From Balneolaceae bacterium (GTDB taxonomy: Bacteria > Bacteroidota > Rhodothermia > Balneolales > Balneolaceae), in assembly GCA_018401935.1 (NCBI GenBank), contig JAGYJQ010000002.1, positions 216,729-280,728 on the forward strand: DNA of 64,000 nt, in the 5' to 3' direction. The translations under genes and the position numbers were made by a program. The notes below the pieces were generated by a model that ran no database searches, was not told where the DNA came from, and saw only the letters and a program-made list of their open reading frames with translations. Positions within the stretch are counted from its first letter, which is position 1, and each line of letters opens with the position of its first letter. This document shows positions 9,916 to 18,680 of this stretch, in pieces.

Positions 9916-10755
9916 TTACTTTATCAAGGTCATCTTTTTAGTAATTACCGAAGAATTGCTAACCAAGCGGTAGATATACATACCACTTGAAAGTCCTGAT
10001 GCATCAAAGTTAAAAGTAGTAGAACCCGCTGGCATCATCTGCTGACGTGCTAGTACGGCAACTTCTCTACCCAACATATCATACACCACTAGGCTTACTT
10101 GCTGTGCTTCTGGAAGTGTGAAGCTTATTTGAGTGCTAGGGTTAAATGGGTTTGGATAGTTTTGATGTAGTTGAACTACCGTAGGCAGATCTTCTGAGAT
10201 GATAGACTCATCTTCATTTGATACAGATACAGTGGATACATATCCATGTGCTACTAGAGCAGTCCATGACTGAATCCAAAGGTAGTTGTCAGCAAACGCG
10301 CCCACATAATCAGTTGACATCATGAACTCATTATCTACTGCTTTTACAGCGGAGGCATCTAATGCAGGGGAACCCGTTTTTGGTCGAGGATCCAATCCGT
10401 TAGAACCAGCTGTTCGGCTAATACCTTCTAACATTGGATCTGCAACACGGTTAGCATTGGCGGCATCCGATAGATAATCACGGGTGTGAGCTTGGTCGTC
10501 ACCACCGGCAAACTCCGCAATGGTATTACCCGCGCCAAAACCGAACCACAAGTTGTTCTGGAGAATCAAATCTCCTTCCGCCAATCGGGTCTTCGCATCA
10601 AAACCTTCTCCTACTTTCCGAAGCTTCAATGGTAATCGCAAGACCAGCATGGTCACTGAAGATCGAGTTGTAGTACTCACCACCGGTGTTGCTTCAGCGG
10701 AATAACAATAACTGCGAACCATCACCTGCGTTTGGCGTAGCATCCTGACCCGCAC
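9916..10755 (-). CDS. C-terminal fragment of the tandem-repeat protein with sorting domain
   Basis: The meaningful part begins at about 10610 (GFDAKTRLAEGDLILQNN); roughly the first 48 codons of this open frame are out-of-frame sequence created by indels. It contains the end of repeat unit 4 and then a type IX-style sorting domain (QNYPNPFNPSTQISF, SSGMYIYRLV) ending in MTLIK. This is the domain that would direct export and surface attachment of the whole protein. Confidence 0.75.
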   Translation of the reverse strand: MRVRMLRQTQVMVRSYCYSAEATPVVSTTTRSSVTMLVLRLPLKLRKVGEGFDAKTRLAEGDLILQNNLWFGFGAGNTIAEFAGGDDQAHTRDYLSDAANANRVADPMLEGISRTAGSNGLDPRPKTGSPALDASAVKAVDNEFMMSTDYVGAFADNYLWIQSWTALVAHGYVSTVSVSNEDESIISEDLPTVVQLHQNYPNPFNPSTQISFTLPEAQQVSLVVYDMLGREVAVLARQQMMPAGSTTFNFDASGLSSGMYIYRLVSNSSVITKKMTLIK

Positions 10756-11566
10756 CTAGGTAGGTGAGCGTTGGCAATCACTGGCTGCGCAAATGGGTGG
10801 TGTTTTCATTACCCGTTGCACCATCCTGCTCAGCTGCACGGCCGTACCCATCATTGGCATTACCAGGGCTTTGGATAGCAAACCAGAACTGGTGAGAGCC
10901 TTGGAACCCTTCGTCCCAGTCAAAGGCATCATCGGTGTTAAAAGCAGATACCAAATACTTGGTATTTACCGTACCACCAAAAATTCAAAACCATCATCGT
11001 TGAGGCAAAGGACTCAACGTATTCTACAACCGTTCAGGACCAACGCCACCCATGGTAAGCCCTTGGATTTCGTTACCGGCTACGTCCCCTACGTTAATAC
11101 CGGTATGACGGATCGATACGTATCGGATAACTCCAGAGTTATCGTCTACATCGTCCCCACCATAGCGGGCATACGATTCAGGATTCGCGATTTCGTTGAC
11201 GCCTTCGATGAGCTTAGTGCCGTCTTCGGTCGCGTTGTTGGTGGGCGCATCGCCCAATACCACAAGACCACCCCAAAGACCGCGATCAAGTTCGGTTAAC
11301 GAACCGTTTAGATCATCCGCTTCTGATGTAAAGATAATCGGCTCTTCGGCTGTACCCTCGGCAAAGATTTGAGCACCTTCCGTGACTACTAAACCAGATG
11401 CATTATTACCGTCACCAAGAGCACCTTTAACAACCGTACCCTCTTGGATGAATAATTTAGAGCCTGGCTTTACAAAGACCATACCGTCTAATACGTAGGT
11501 ATTATTTTTAGTCCAAGTGAATGATTGGCCAGCTGGTAAGTCCGCATCTTCGATGAAGATAGTGGT
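10230..11566 (-). repeat. Repeat unit 4 of the cargo gene
   Basis: About 1.34 kb, nearly identical at nucleotide level to units 2 and 3 through its conserved core. It starts at the Thr-Thr-Ile-Phe codons. It has indels between about 10607 and 11040 that break the frame. Confidence 0.8.
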
Positions 11567-14458
11567 TGACTCTACTGGTTCGTTGTTCACATATCCATGT
11601 GCTTCTAAGGCAGTCCAACCCGCAATCCAGTTATCAGTAGCATTAAATGCACCGGCGTAGGATGTACGACGGATAAATGGATTCTCTACTTCTTGAACAG
11701 CTATAGGATTTAATGCAGGCGAACCCTCTGATGGTCGAGGATCCAATCCGTTAGAACCAGCTGTTCGGCTAATGCCACGTAGCATTGGATCTGCAACACG
11801 GTTAGCATTGGTGGCATCCGATAGATAATCACGGGTGTGAGCTTGGTCGTCACCACCGGCAAACTCCGCAATGGTATTACCCGCGCCAAAACCGAACCAC
11901 AAGTTGTTCTGGAGAATCAAATCTCCTTCCGCCAATCGGGTCTTCGCATCAAAACCTTCTACTTTACCAGAAGCTTCAATGGTTATACCAAGACCAGCAT
12001 GGTCACTGAAGATCGAGTTGTAGTACTCACCACCGGTGTTGTCGCGGAATAACAATAACTGCGAACCATCACCTGCGTTTGGCGTAGCATCCTGACCCGC
12101 ACCTAGGTAGGTAGCGTTGGCAATCACTGGCTGCGCAAATGGAGTGGTGTTTTCATTACCCGTTGCACCATCCTGCTCAGCTGCACGGCCGTACCCATCA
12201 TTGGCATTACCAGGGCTTTGGATAGCAAACCAGAACTGGTGAGAGCCTTGGAACCCTTCGTCCCAGTCAAAGGCATCATCGGTGTTAAAAGCAGATACCA
12301 AATACTTGGTATTTACCGTACCACCAAAGAATTCAAAACCATCATCGTTAGAGGCAAAGGACTCAACGTATTCTACAACCGTTCCGGAACCAACGCCACC
12401 CATGGTTAGACCTTGGATTTCGTTACCGGCTACGTCCCCTACGTTAATACCGGTATGACGGATCGATACGTATCGGATAACTCCAGAGTTATCGTCTACA
12501 TCGTCCCCACCATAGCGGGCATACGATTCAGGATTCGCGATTTCGTTGACGCCTTCGATGAGTTTAGTACCATCTTCGGTCGCGTTGTTGGTGGGCGCAT
12601 CGCCCAATACCACAAGACCACCCCAAAGACCACGATCAAGCTCGGTTAACGAACCGTTTAGATCATCGATTTCTGAAGTAAAGATAATAGGCTCTTCTGC
12701 CGTACCTTCGGCAAAGATTTGCGCGCCTTCGGTAACAACTAAACCAGTAGCATCACCACCATCCCCAAGGGCGCCTTTAATCACGGTACCCTCTTCTATA
12801 AATAACCTAGATCCTGGTTTTACGAAAACCATTTCATTTAAGACATACGTATTGTTATTGGTCATATTAAAGTCTTCACCAGCCACAAAATCAGCATCTG
12901 TTAGGTAAACCGTAGTACCAATTTTGTCTACTACTTCGTCAGATACATAACCATGAGCAGCTAGAGCCGTCCAACCAGCGATCCAGTTTTCGGTAGCATT
13001 GAATGCACCAGAATAAAATGTTCTATCAAAGAAATCATCTTCAACTGTTTTTACAGCAGATGCATCAAGAGCTGGTGAGCTAGAAGAAGGACGTGGATCT
13101 AAACCGTTAGAACCAGCTGTTCGGCTAATGCCACGGAGCAATGGATCTGCAACACGGTTGGCATTGGCGGCATCCGATAAGTAGTCACGGGTGTGAGCTT
13201 GGTCGTCACCACCGGCAAACTCCGCAATGGTATTACCCGCACCAAATCCGTACCACAAGTTGTTCTGGAGAATCAAATCTCCTTCCGCCAATCGGGTCTT
13301 CGCATCAAAACCTTCTACTTTCCCAGAAGCTTCAATGGTGATCGCAAGACCAGCTTGGTCACTGAAGATCGAGTTGTAGTACTCACCACCGGTGTTGTCG
13401 CGGAATAACAATAACTGCGAACCATCACCTGCGTTAGGCGTAGCATCCTGACCCGCACCTAGGTAGGTAGCGTTGGCAATCACTGGATGTGCAAATGGAG
13501 TGGTGTTCTCATTACCCGTTGCACCATCCTGCTCAGCTGCACGACCGTACCCATCATTGGCATTTCCAGGGCTTTGGATAGCAAACCAGTATTGATGTTT
13601 ACCTTGGAATCCTTCGTCCCAGTCAAAGGCATCATCGGTGTTAAAAGCAGATACCAAATACTTGGTGTTTACCGTACCACCAAAGAACTCGAAACCATCA
13701 TCATTAGAAGCAAAAGACTCAACATACTTAACAGTAGTTCCGGAACCAACGCCACCCATGGTAAGACCTTGGATTTCGTTACCGGCCACATCACCCACGT
13801 TAATACCGGTATGACGGATCGATACGTATCGGATAACCCCAGAGTTATCGTCCACATCGTCCCCACCATAGCGGGCATACGATTCAGGATTCGCGATTTC
13901 GTTGACGCCTTCGATGAGTTTGGTGCCATCTTCGGTCGCGTTGTTGGTGGGCGCATCACCCAATACCACAAGACCACCCCAAAGACCGCGATCAAGCTCG
14001 GTTAACGAACCGTTTAGATCATCCGCTTCTGAAGTAAAGATAATCGGCTCTTCGGCTGTACCTTCGGCAAAGATCTGCGCGCCTACAGTTATTACTAAAC
14101 CAGTAGCATCACCACCATCACCAAGGGCGCCTTTAATCACAGTACCTTCTTCGATGAATAATCGTGATCCTGGTTTTACGAAGACCATCTCGGAAAGTAT
14201 ATAGGTGTTTTCTTTAGACCAGTTATAGTCTTCACCAGCCAATAAATCGGTATCTGTCACATAGATAGTAGTTCCGATTTTGTCTACTACTTCATCAGAT
14301 ATATAACCATGAGCAGCTAAAGCCGTCCAACCAGCGATCCAGTTTTCATTAGCATTAAAGGCTCCAGTGTATGGAGTTCTGTCAAAGAAGTCATCGGCTA
14401 AAATTTTCACTTTAGAAGCATCTAGAGCAGGGGAACCGCCCTGAGGTCGAGGATCCAA
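11024..14458 (-). CDS. Central fragment of the tandem-repeat protein (repeat units 2-3 and flanks)
   Basis: This uninterrupted frame of 1144 codons covers the end of unit 1, all of units 2 and 3 and the first part of unit 4. The apparent start is an internal TTG within the repeat motif NGLDPRP, so it is not a true start. The last four residues are out-of-frame, reached through an indel near 11040. The long intact middle shows that the gene was under coding constraint until recently, or still is if the flanking indels are consensus errors. Predicted location is the cell surface or outside, judged from the N-terminal signal and C-terminal sorting domain on the flanking fragments. Confidence 0.75.
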   Translation of the reverse strand: MDPRPQGGSPALDASKVKILADDFFDRTPYTGAFNANENWIAGWTALAAHGYISDEVVDKIGTTIYVTDTDLLAGEDYNWSKENTYILSEMVFVKPGSRLFIEEGTVIKGALGDGGDATGLVITVGAQIFAEGTAEEPIIFTSEADDLNGSLTELDRGLWGGLVVLGDAPTNNATEDGTKLIEGVNEIANPESYARYGGDDVDDNSGVIRYVSIRHTGINVGDVAGNEIQGLTMGGVGSGTTVKYVESFASNDDGFEFFGGTVNTKYLVSAFNTDDAFDWDEGFQGKHQYWFAIQSPGNANDGYGRAAEQDGATGNENTTPFAHPVIANATYLGAGQDATPNAGDGSQLLLFRDNTGGEYYNSIFSDQAGLAITIEASGKVEGFDAKTRLAEGDLILQNNLWYGFGAGNTIAEFAGGDDQAHTRDYLSDAANANRVADPLLRGISRTAGSNGLDPRPSSSSPALDASAVKTVEDDFFDRTFYSGAFNATENWIAGWTALAAHGYVSDEVVDKIGTTVYLTDADFVAGEDFNMTNNNTYVLNEMVFVKPGSRLFIEEGTVIKGALGDGGDATGLVVTEGAQIFAEGTAEEPIIFTSEIDDLNGSLTELDRGLWGGLVVLGDAPTNNATEDGTKLIEGVNEIANPESYARYGGDDVDDNSGVIRYVSIRHTGINVGDVAGNEIQGLTMGGVGSGTVVEYVESFASNDDGFEFFGGTVNTKYLVSAFNTDDAFDWDEGFQGSHQFWFAIQSPGNANDGYGRAAEQDGATGNENTTPFAQPVIANATYLGAGQDATPNAGDGSQLLLFRDNTGGEYYNSIFSDHAGLGITIEASGKVEGFDAKTRLAEGDLILQNNLWFGFGAGNTIAEFAGGDDQAHTRDYLSDATNANRVADPMLRGISRTAGSNGLDPRPSEGSPALNPIAVQEVENPFIRRTSYAGAFNATDNWIAGWTALEAHGYVNNEPVESTTIFIEDADLPAGQSFTWTKNNTYVLDGMVFVKPGSKLFIQEGTVVKGALGDGNNASGLVVTEGAQIFAEGTAEEPIIFTSEADDLNGSLTELDRGLWGGLVVLGDAPTNNATEDGTKLIEGVNEIANPESYARYGGDDVDDNSGVIRYVSIRHTGINVGDVAGNEIQGLTMGGVGPERL
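11567..12916 (-). repeat. Repeat unit 3 of the cargo gene (1350 bp)
   Basis: An intact unit in frame with unit 2. It is two codons shorter than unit 2 at its C-terminal junction, where the sequence changes to NNEPVES. Confidence 0.85.
12917..14272 (-). repeat. Repeat unit 2 of the cargo gene (1356 bp, 452 codons)
   Basis: An intact unit that defines the period: the shared TAGAACCAG marker recurs at 13108 and 14464, 1356 bp apart. It is near-identical to unit 3 over long stretches, which implies recent duplication or gene conversion. Confidence 0.85.
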
Positions 14459-15598
14459 TCCGTTAGAACCAGCAGTTCTACTAATACCTTTTAATAATGG
14501 ATCCGTTACACGGTTGGCATTGGCGGCATCAAATATTCAATTAAGGTGTGAAGGCTTGGTCGTCACCACCAGCAAACTCCGCAATGGTATTACCCGCACC
14601 CAAATCCATTACCACAAGTTGTTCTGGAGAATCAAATCTCCTTCCGCCGTCGGTCTTCGCATCAAAACCTTCTCACTTTCCCGACTTCAATGGTGATCAT
14701 AGAATAAAGCAGTCACTGAAGATCGAGTTATGGCCTCACCACCAGTGTTGTCGCGGAATAACAATAACGCGAACCATCACCTGCGTTAGGCGTAGCATCT
14801 GACCCGCACCTAGGTAGGTAGCGTTGGCAATCACTGGATGTTGCAAATGGGTGGTGTTCTCATTGCGTTACCATCCTGCTCAGCTGCACGACCATGCCCA
14901 TCATTGGCATTTCCAGGGCTTTGGATGCCAAACCAATGCCGATATTTACAGTAAGAATGTAGTCAGTCAAGGCATCATCGGTGTTAAGCAGATGCAAATA
15001 TGGTGTTTACAATGCACCACAAAGACTCGACATCATCATTAGGCAAGGGCTCAACATACTTAACGATGGTTCCAGGTCAACACCACCCATGGTAAGACCT
15101 TAGTTTCGTTACCAGCCCATCACCCACGTTAATACCGGTATGACGGATCGATACATCGGATAACCCCAGAGTTATCATCCACATCGTCCCCACCATAGCG
15201 GGCATACGGTTAAGTTCGCGATTTCGTTGACGCCTTCGATGAGTTTGGTGCCGTCATGGTCGCGTTGATGGTGACGCATCACCCAATACCACAAGACCAC
15301 CCCAAAGACCGCGATCAAGCTCAGTTGGTTAACGAACCGTTTAGATCATCTACTTCTGAGTAAAGATAATCGGCTCTTCGGCTGTACCTTCGGCAAAGAT
15401 CTGCGCGCCTACAGTGACAACCAAGCCAGTGGCATCATTACCATCACCAAGGGCGCCTTTAATTACAGTACCTTCTTGGATGAATAATTTAGAACCTGGT
15501 TTTACAAAGACCATATCATCTAATACATAGATGTTATTTTTGGTCCAGTTATAATCTTGCCCTGCGACAAGATCAGCATTGGTGATTCTCACTGTGGT
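14273..15598 (-). repeat. Repeat unit 1 of the cargo gene, degraded (1326 bp)
   Basis: It corresponds to the same 1356-bp unit but is 30 bp shorter overall. Many scattered small indels and substitutions lie between about 14500 and 15360, while both ends match the other units well. Confidence 0.8.
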
Positions 15599-15661
15599 TT
15601 GTGCCCAGGCACTCACCGCAATGAAAAAAGACATTACTAATAGTAAGGATCGTTTATACAT
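15350..15661 (-). CDS. N-terminal fragment of the tandem-repeat protein with signal peptide
   Basis: This 103-codon frame starts with a clear signal peptide (hydrophobic residues 4-18, cleavage after AWA) followed by the first part of repeat unit 1: VKPGSKLFIQEGTVIKGALG and EEPIIFT. The frame ends prematurely at an indel near 15357, where intact units continue as SEADDLNGS. Its ATG lies 33 bp downstream of the TonB receptor stop codon, and this is the true start of the tandem-repeat gene. Confidence 0.75.
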   Translation of the reverse strand: MYKRSLLLVMSFFIAVSAWAQTTVRITNADLVAGQDYNWTKNNIYVLDDMVFVKPGSKLFIQEGTVIKGALGDGNDATGLVVTVGAQIFAEGTAEEPIIFTQK

Positions 15662-15694
15662 ACGATTGTTTTTTTGTTAGGATTTGATTTTAAA

Positions 15695-18568
15695 TTAAAA
15701 GGAGTAACTCAAGCTTAGGCTAATACTTCTACCCGTCTTGTAGGATTGATAGATGTATTCTTGACCTTCAAGCTCATGGGATAATTTCACAGCGGGATCA
15801 AACAAGTTTTTAGCTGATAATTTGGCCTTAAAACCATTGCTAAATGACTTATTAACAATAATATCTAAGGTGCTGTAACCTCTCTCAAACACATCAGGAA
15901 TTGCACCTAATGCTACTGAATATAACCGGTCACCAAAACGGTTGAACGATGCGTTTGCTGAAAAACCGTTGTCTTCGTTGAAGTATTCTAGATCAAAGTT
16001 TAAAAGGAATGGAGATTGACCAGCTAAGCTACGGGTATCCGGTGCATCTGGGTCATTAATACGGATATTAAAGAGTTCAGCATCAGGTATGGATACCTCG
16101 GATTGTACAAGTGAAAAATTATTTGAAAACTGAAAATTACTAAGCGCTTCAGAGATGAAATTTAGACTTTTCCGAATTTCAAATTCCATACCATAGACTT
16201 GTGCTTCGGCAACATTTTGAACACTTTGAGCTCTGTTTACATCCAACCGAACGATTCGTTCAATAGGATTTTCGATGTCTTTGTAAAAAACTGAAACCGC
16301 GATAATCTCACCAGCATTAGGGAACCACTCCCAACGTAGGTCCATATTGGTTATTAGAGTACGCTCTAGTTCAGCATTACCGGTAAAAATAAAATCACCC
16401 ACAAAATCAAAGGTGGTATAAGGTGCTAATTCTCGGAAGGTAGGCCTCGCAATGGTGTTGGTGTACGACCCACGTATATTCATGTTATCCGTTAAATTAT
16501 AGACGGCACTAACTGCAGGTAATATATCGGTATTATCCAATATCCCTGGTGCTGTTGAGGTATCCCCAGAGGTTGTATTCATCTTCGTCATCTCTGGTCT
16601 AAAGCCAGTAATAAGCTTAAGTTGTGAAGTTATAGGTAGCTCAACCATTAAATAAAATGCCGTTATCTCTTTTTCTGCTGTGTATTGATTCTTTTGGTTG
16701 GTATCGTCGTCTATAAGGTTTCCAAAAGTATAACGCGTTCGAGTACCAATTTGAGAAGAATCAACGATACCCGTGTAGGAGAAAAAACCATTTATATCAT
16801 TGGCAAAATCACTGAAAGAGCGTGCGCCTATCTCATATTCAAATCTATTTTCTGCAAAATCACGATTAATAGATTGTTGATAATAACCTGTTTTAAATTT
16901 CCCACCCGAGTTTCCAAGAAACTCGAATGGTACAGAATAGTCTAGGATTAGATTATCGCTATCCTCTTCTAGTTCCCTGAAAAAACGGGCTGGGCGTTGA
17001 AATAATCCAGAGGATAGTGATAAGAAAGTTTGACCATCTTCATCTTCGTCAATTAAATAGGTAAGGAATCGTAAATCTGGTTCTGACTGAGTGTTAGTGG
17101 CAACCGAATACTTCCAATCGATGGTAGAATTGAGTAGCCCTTTAAAATAGTGTTTACCTGAAAACTGTAGGGCGGTCAACGAGCGCTCAATATATTGAAT
17201 AACAGAAGATTGATAGCCACGATCAGGTGCTTCTTCGTTCCATACACCATTGATGTTACGGGCCCCATGCTGTCCACTACGAGTAGTAATCAAATTTGTG
17301 GACACCTTATGCCCTTCACCAATTTTATAGGATACACCAGCCAGCAAACCCATATCAACCGAAATAGTTGATTTTTGATCAGTTAAGTCAAAAAGATTGG
17401 TTAGTCCACCCGATTTATCTAATTCACCAATTAATTGCCACCTACCCAATTTACCGTCACTGTAATTAGAGGCTGACTGGTTATACGTTAAACTCATTGT
17501 ATATCCGAGAGGATTACCAAGTAACTCTAATTGATCCCCGTAAGCTATGCTACCACCAAAATTGTACGGTAAAGTAGTGATTTTAGGAGCCATTTCGTTG
17601 TTGAAATGACTAGAAAAATCGTCCAATAAATAGGCATCCTCCGAAATAAACCGCGCGGAACTACTAGAAGGAAGGTCAAATTCAGGATCCGATATATAAT
17701 CTAAAATAGGTTGTGGTACGGCACGAGTACCATCATCCTTAGCCAAATAGTCGGTAGATCCAGCTGTTGAAAGATACCCTTCTTTACCACTAGCCAAAGC
17801 ATTGTATCCCCCAGAAAAAGATACACTGAAAGTGCGTTGTTCTGGGAAATCCTTGGTGTATACATCAACGAGTCCCCCGGAAAAATTTCCCGGCTTATCC
17901 GGTGTAAAAGTCTTAATAGTGATGATGTTTTCTAGAAGACTGGATGGGAAAATGTCGAACTGAAAAGATTTCTTGTCGGGATCAGCAGAAGGTAATTCAA
18001 CTCCATTTAAATGAGAACTTGAATAACGATCACCTAATCCTCGGACATACACATATTTACCACCAACTACCGAAGCACCAACCACCTTTTTCATGGCACC
18101 CGCTGCATCACCTGCACCTGAACGAGCTATGCTTTCAGCTGAAATGGCATCACTGAATGAGATTGATTTCTGTCGCTGTTTTAACAATCCAGCCTCGTTA
18201 TCTAGCACAGCTTCCGCTGTTACGACTATTTCGTCTAGAAATTCGGTTTCTGGTTGTAAGATAATGTCAAGCTGAACCGTCTCACCCGCAACAATTTCAA
18301 TACCAGTAATCTTTTGAGGAGTAAATGATATGTAACTTACTACTAAGGTGTAGGTTCCAGGCTCTATTGATTTTATGGTGTAATTACCATCAATATCTGA
18401 TGCTGTTCCTTTGACGGTACCTTCCAGTACCACATTTACCCCAATGAGGGTTTCACCTGATTCGGAATCTACTATAGTACCGGTTAGGGATCCATTTGTA
18501 CTTTGTGCAAAAACTGATGTACTTAAGAGAAGTGCTAGTGAGAAGAATGAAATAAGTAGTTTATTCAC
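15695..18568 (-). CDS. TonB-dependent outer-membrane receptor with carboxypeptidase-like regulatory domain
   Basis: This 957-residue protein has a signal peptide (residues 1-21, ending VFAQ). A carboxypeptidase-like regulatory domain at about 25-110 includes GTIVDSESGETLIGVNVVLE and SYISF. A TonB plug at about 120-240 contains VVGASVVGGKYVYVRGLGDR. The rest is a 22-strand-type barrel, and the protein ends in aromatic Phe (LSLSYSF), as expected for BAM-inserted proteins. It imports an unknown ligand using proton-motive force delivered by TonB/ExbBD. The immediate downstream partner is the tandem-repeat type IX cargo gene, which suggests receptor and surface protein serve one ligand. No SusD gene is present. 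The substrate cannot be told from sequence. Confidence 0.93.
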   Translation of the reverse strand: MNKLLISFFSLALLLSTSVFAQSTNGSLTGTIVDSESGETLIGVNVVLEGTVKGTASDIDGNYTIKSIEPGTYTLVVSYISFTPQKITGIEIVAGETVQLDIILQPETEFLDEIVVTAEAVLDNEAGLLKQRQKSISFSDAISAESIARSGAGDAAGAMKKVVGASVVGGKYVYVRGLGDRYSSSHLNGVELPSADPDKKSFQFDIFPSSLLENIITIKTFTPDKPGNFSGGLVDVYTKDFPEQRTFSVSFSGGYNALASGKEGYLSTAGSTDYLAKDDGTRAVPQPILDYISDPEFDLPSSSSARFISEDAYLLDDFSSHFNNEMAPKITTLPYNFGGSIAYGDQLELLGNPLGYTMSLTYNQSASNYSDGKLGRWQLIGELDKSGGLTNLFDLTDQKSTISVDMGLLAGVSYKIGEGHKVSTNLITTRSGQHGARNINGVWNEEAPDRGYQSSVIQYIERSLTALQFSGKHYFKGLLNSTIDWKYSVATNTQSEPDLRFLTYLIDEDEDGQTFLSLSSGLFQRPARFFRELEEDSDNLILDYSVPFEFLGNSGGKFKTGYYQQSINRDFAENRFEYEIGARSFSDFANDINGFFSYTGIVDSSQIGTRTRYTFGNLIDDDTNQKNQYTAEKEITAFYLMVELPITSQLKLITGFRPEMTKMNTTSGDTSTAPGILDNTDILPAVSAVYNLTDNMNIRGSYTNTIARPTFRELAPYTTFDFVGDFIFTGNAELERTLITNMDLRWEWFPNAGEIIAVSVFYKDIENPIERIVRLDVNRAQSVQNVAEAQVYGMEFEIRKSLNFISEALSNFQFSNNFSLVQSEVSIPDAELFNIRINDPDAPDTRSLAGQSPFLLNFDLEYFNEDNGFSANASFNRFGDRLYSVALGAIPDVFERGYSTLDIIVNKSFSNGFKAKLSAKNLFDPAVKLSHELEGQEYIYQSYKTGRSISLSLSYSF

Positions 18569-18610
18569 GTGTGCTGATTTAGTTCAAAATTGCACGTGAA
18601 AAATACTATT

Positions 18611-18636
18611 GGTTGGTTTACTCACTGTTACCAACC
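18611..18636. terminator. Hairpin between ftsH and the TonB receptor gene
   Basis: GGTTGGT pairs with ACCAACC across a 12-base loop. On the minus strand a T-rich stretch follows only after several bases, so termination of ftsH transcripts is possible but weakly supported. Confidence 0.35.
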
Positions 18637-18680
18637 TATTATGGTTATGTTATGTAGCTGTTACGCTATTGTTAAGGAGG

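Larger units (their letters stand above)
9916..15661 (-). pseudogene. Tandem-repeat type IX cargo gene, interrupted by clustered frameshifts
   Basis: The reading frames at 15350-15661, 11024-14458 and 9916-10755 are parts of one gene. It runs from a signal peptide (MYKRSLLLVMSFFIAVSAWAQ minus its last residue is hydrophobic) through four repeats of about 450 residues to a sorting domain. Each repeat has the motifs VKPGSRLFIEEGTVIKGALG, EEPIIFTSE, GLWGGLVVLGDAPTNN, SIRHTGINVG and ASNDDGFEFFGGTVNTKYLV. These fit a parallel beta-helix-like surface protein found across Bacteroidota; its function is not established. The frame is lost in about 10607-11040 (unit 4) and 14500-15360 (unit 1), where many 1-3 base indels appear relative to the other units, which are intact. 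This could be true decay or consensus error in a repetitive locus. It lies 33 bp downstream of a TonB-dependent receptor, so the two are likely co-transcribed. Confidence 0.8.

Noticed and set aside
10793..14204. Several plus-strand ORFs of 60-170 codons across the repeat region
   Set aside because: They recur with the repeat period and are antisense to the long minus-strand frame, which has the clear signal peptide, repeats and sorting domain.
14500..15360. Diversity-generating retroelement variable region as cause of the divergence of unit 1
   Set aside because: Differences are indels and mixed substitutions, not adenine-specific changes, and no reverse transcriptase is encoded nearby.
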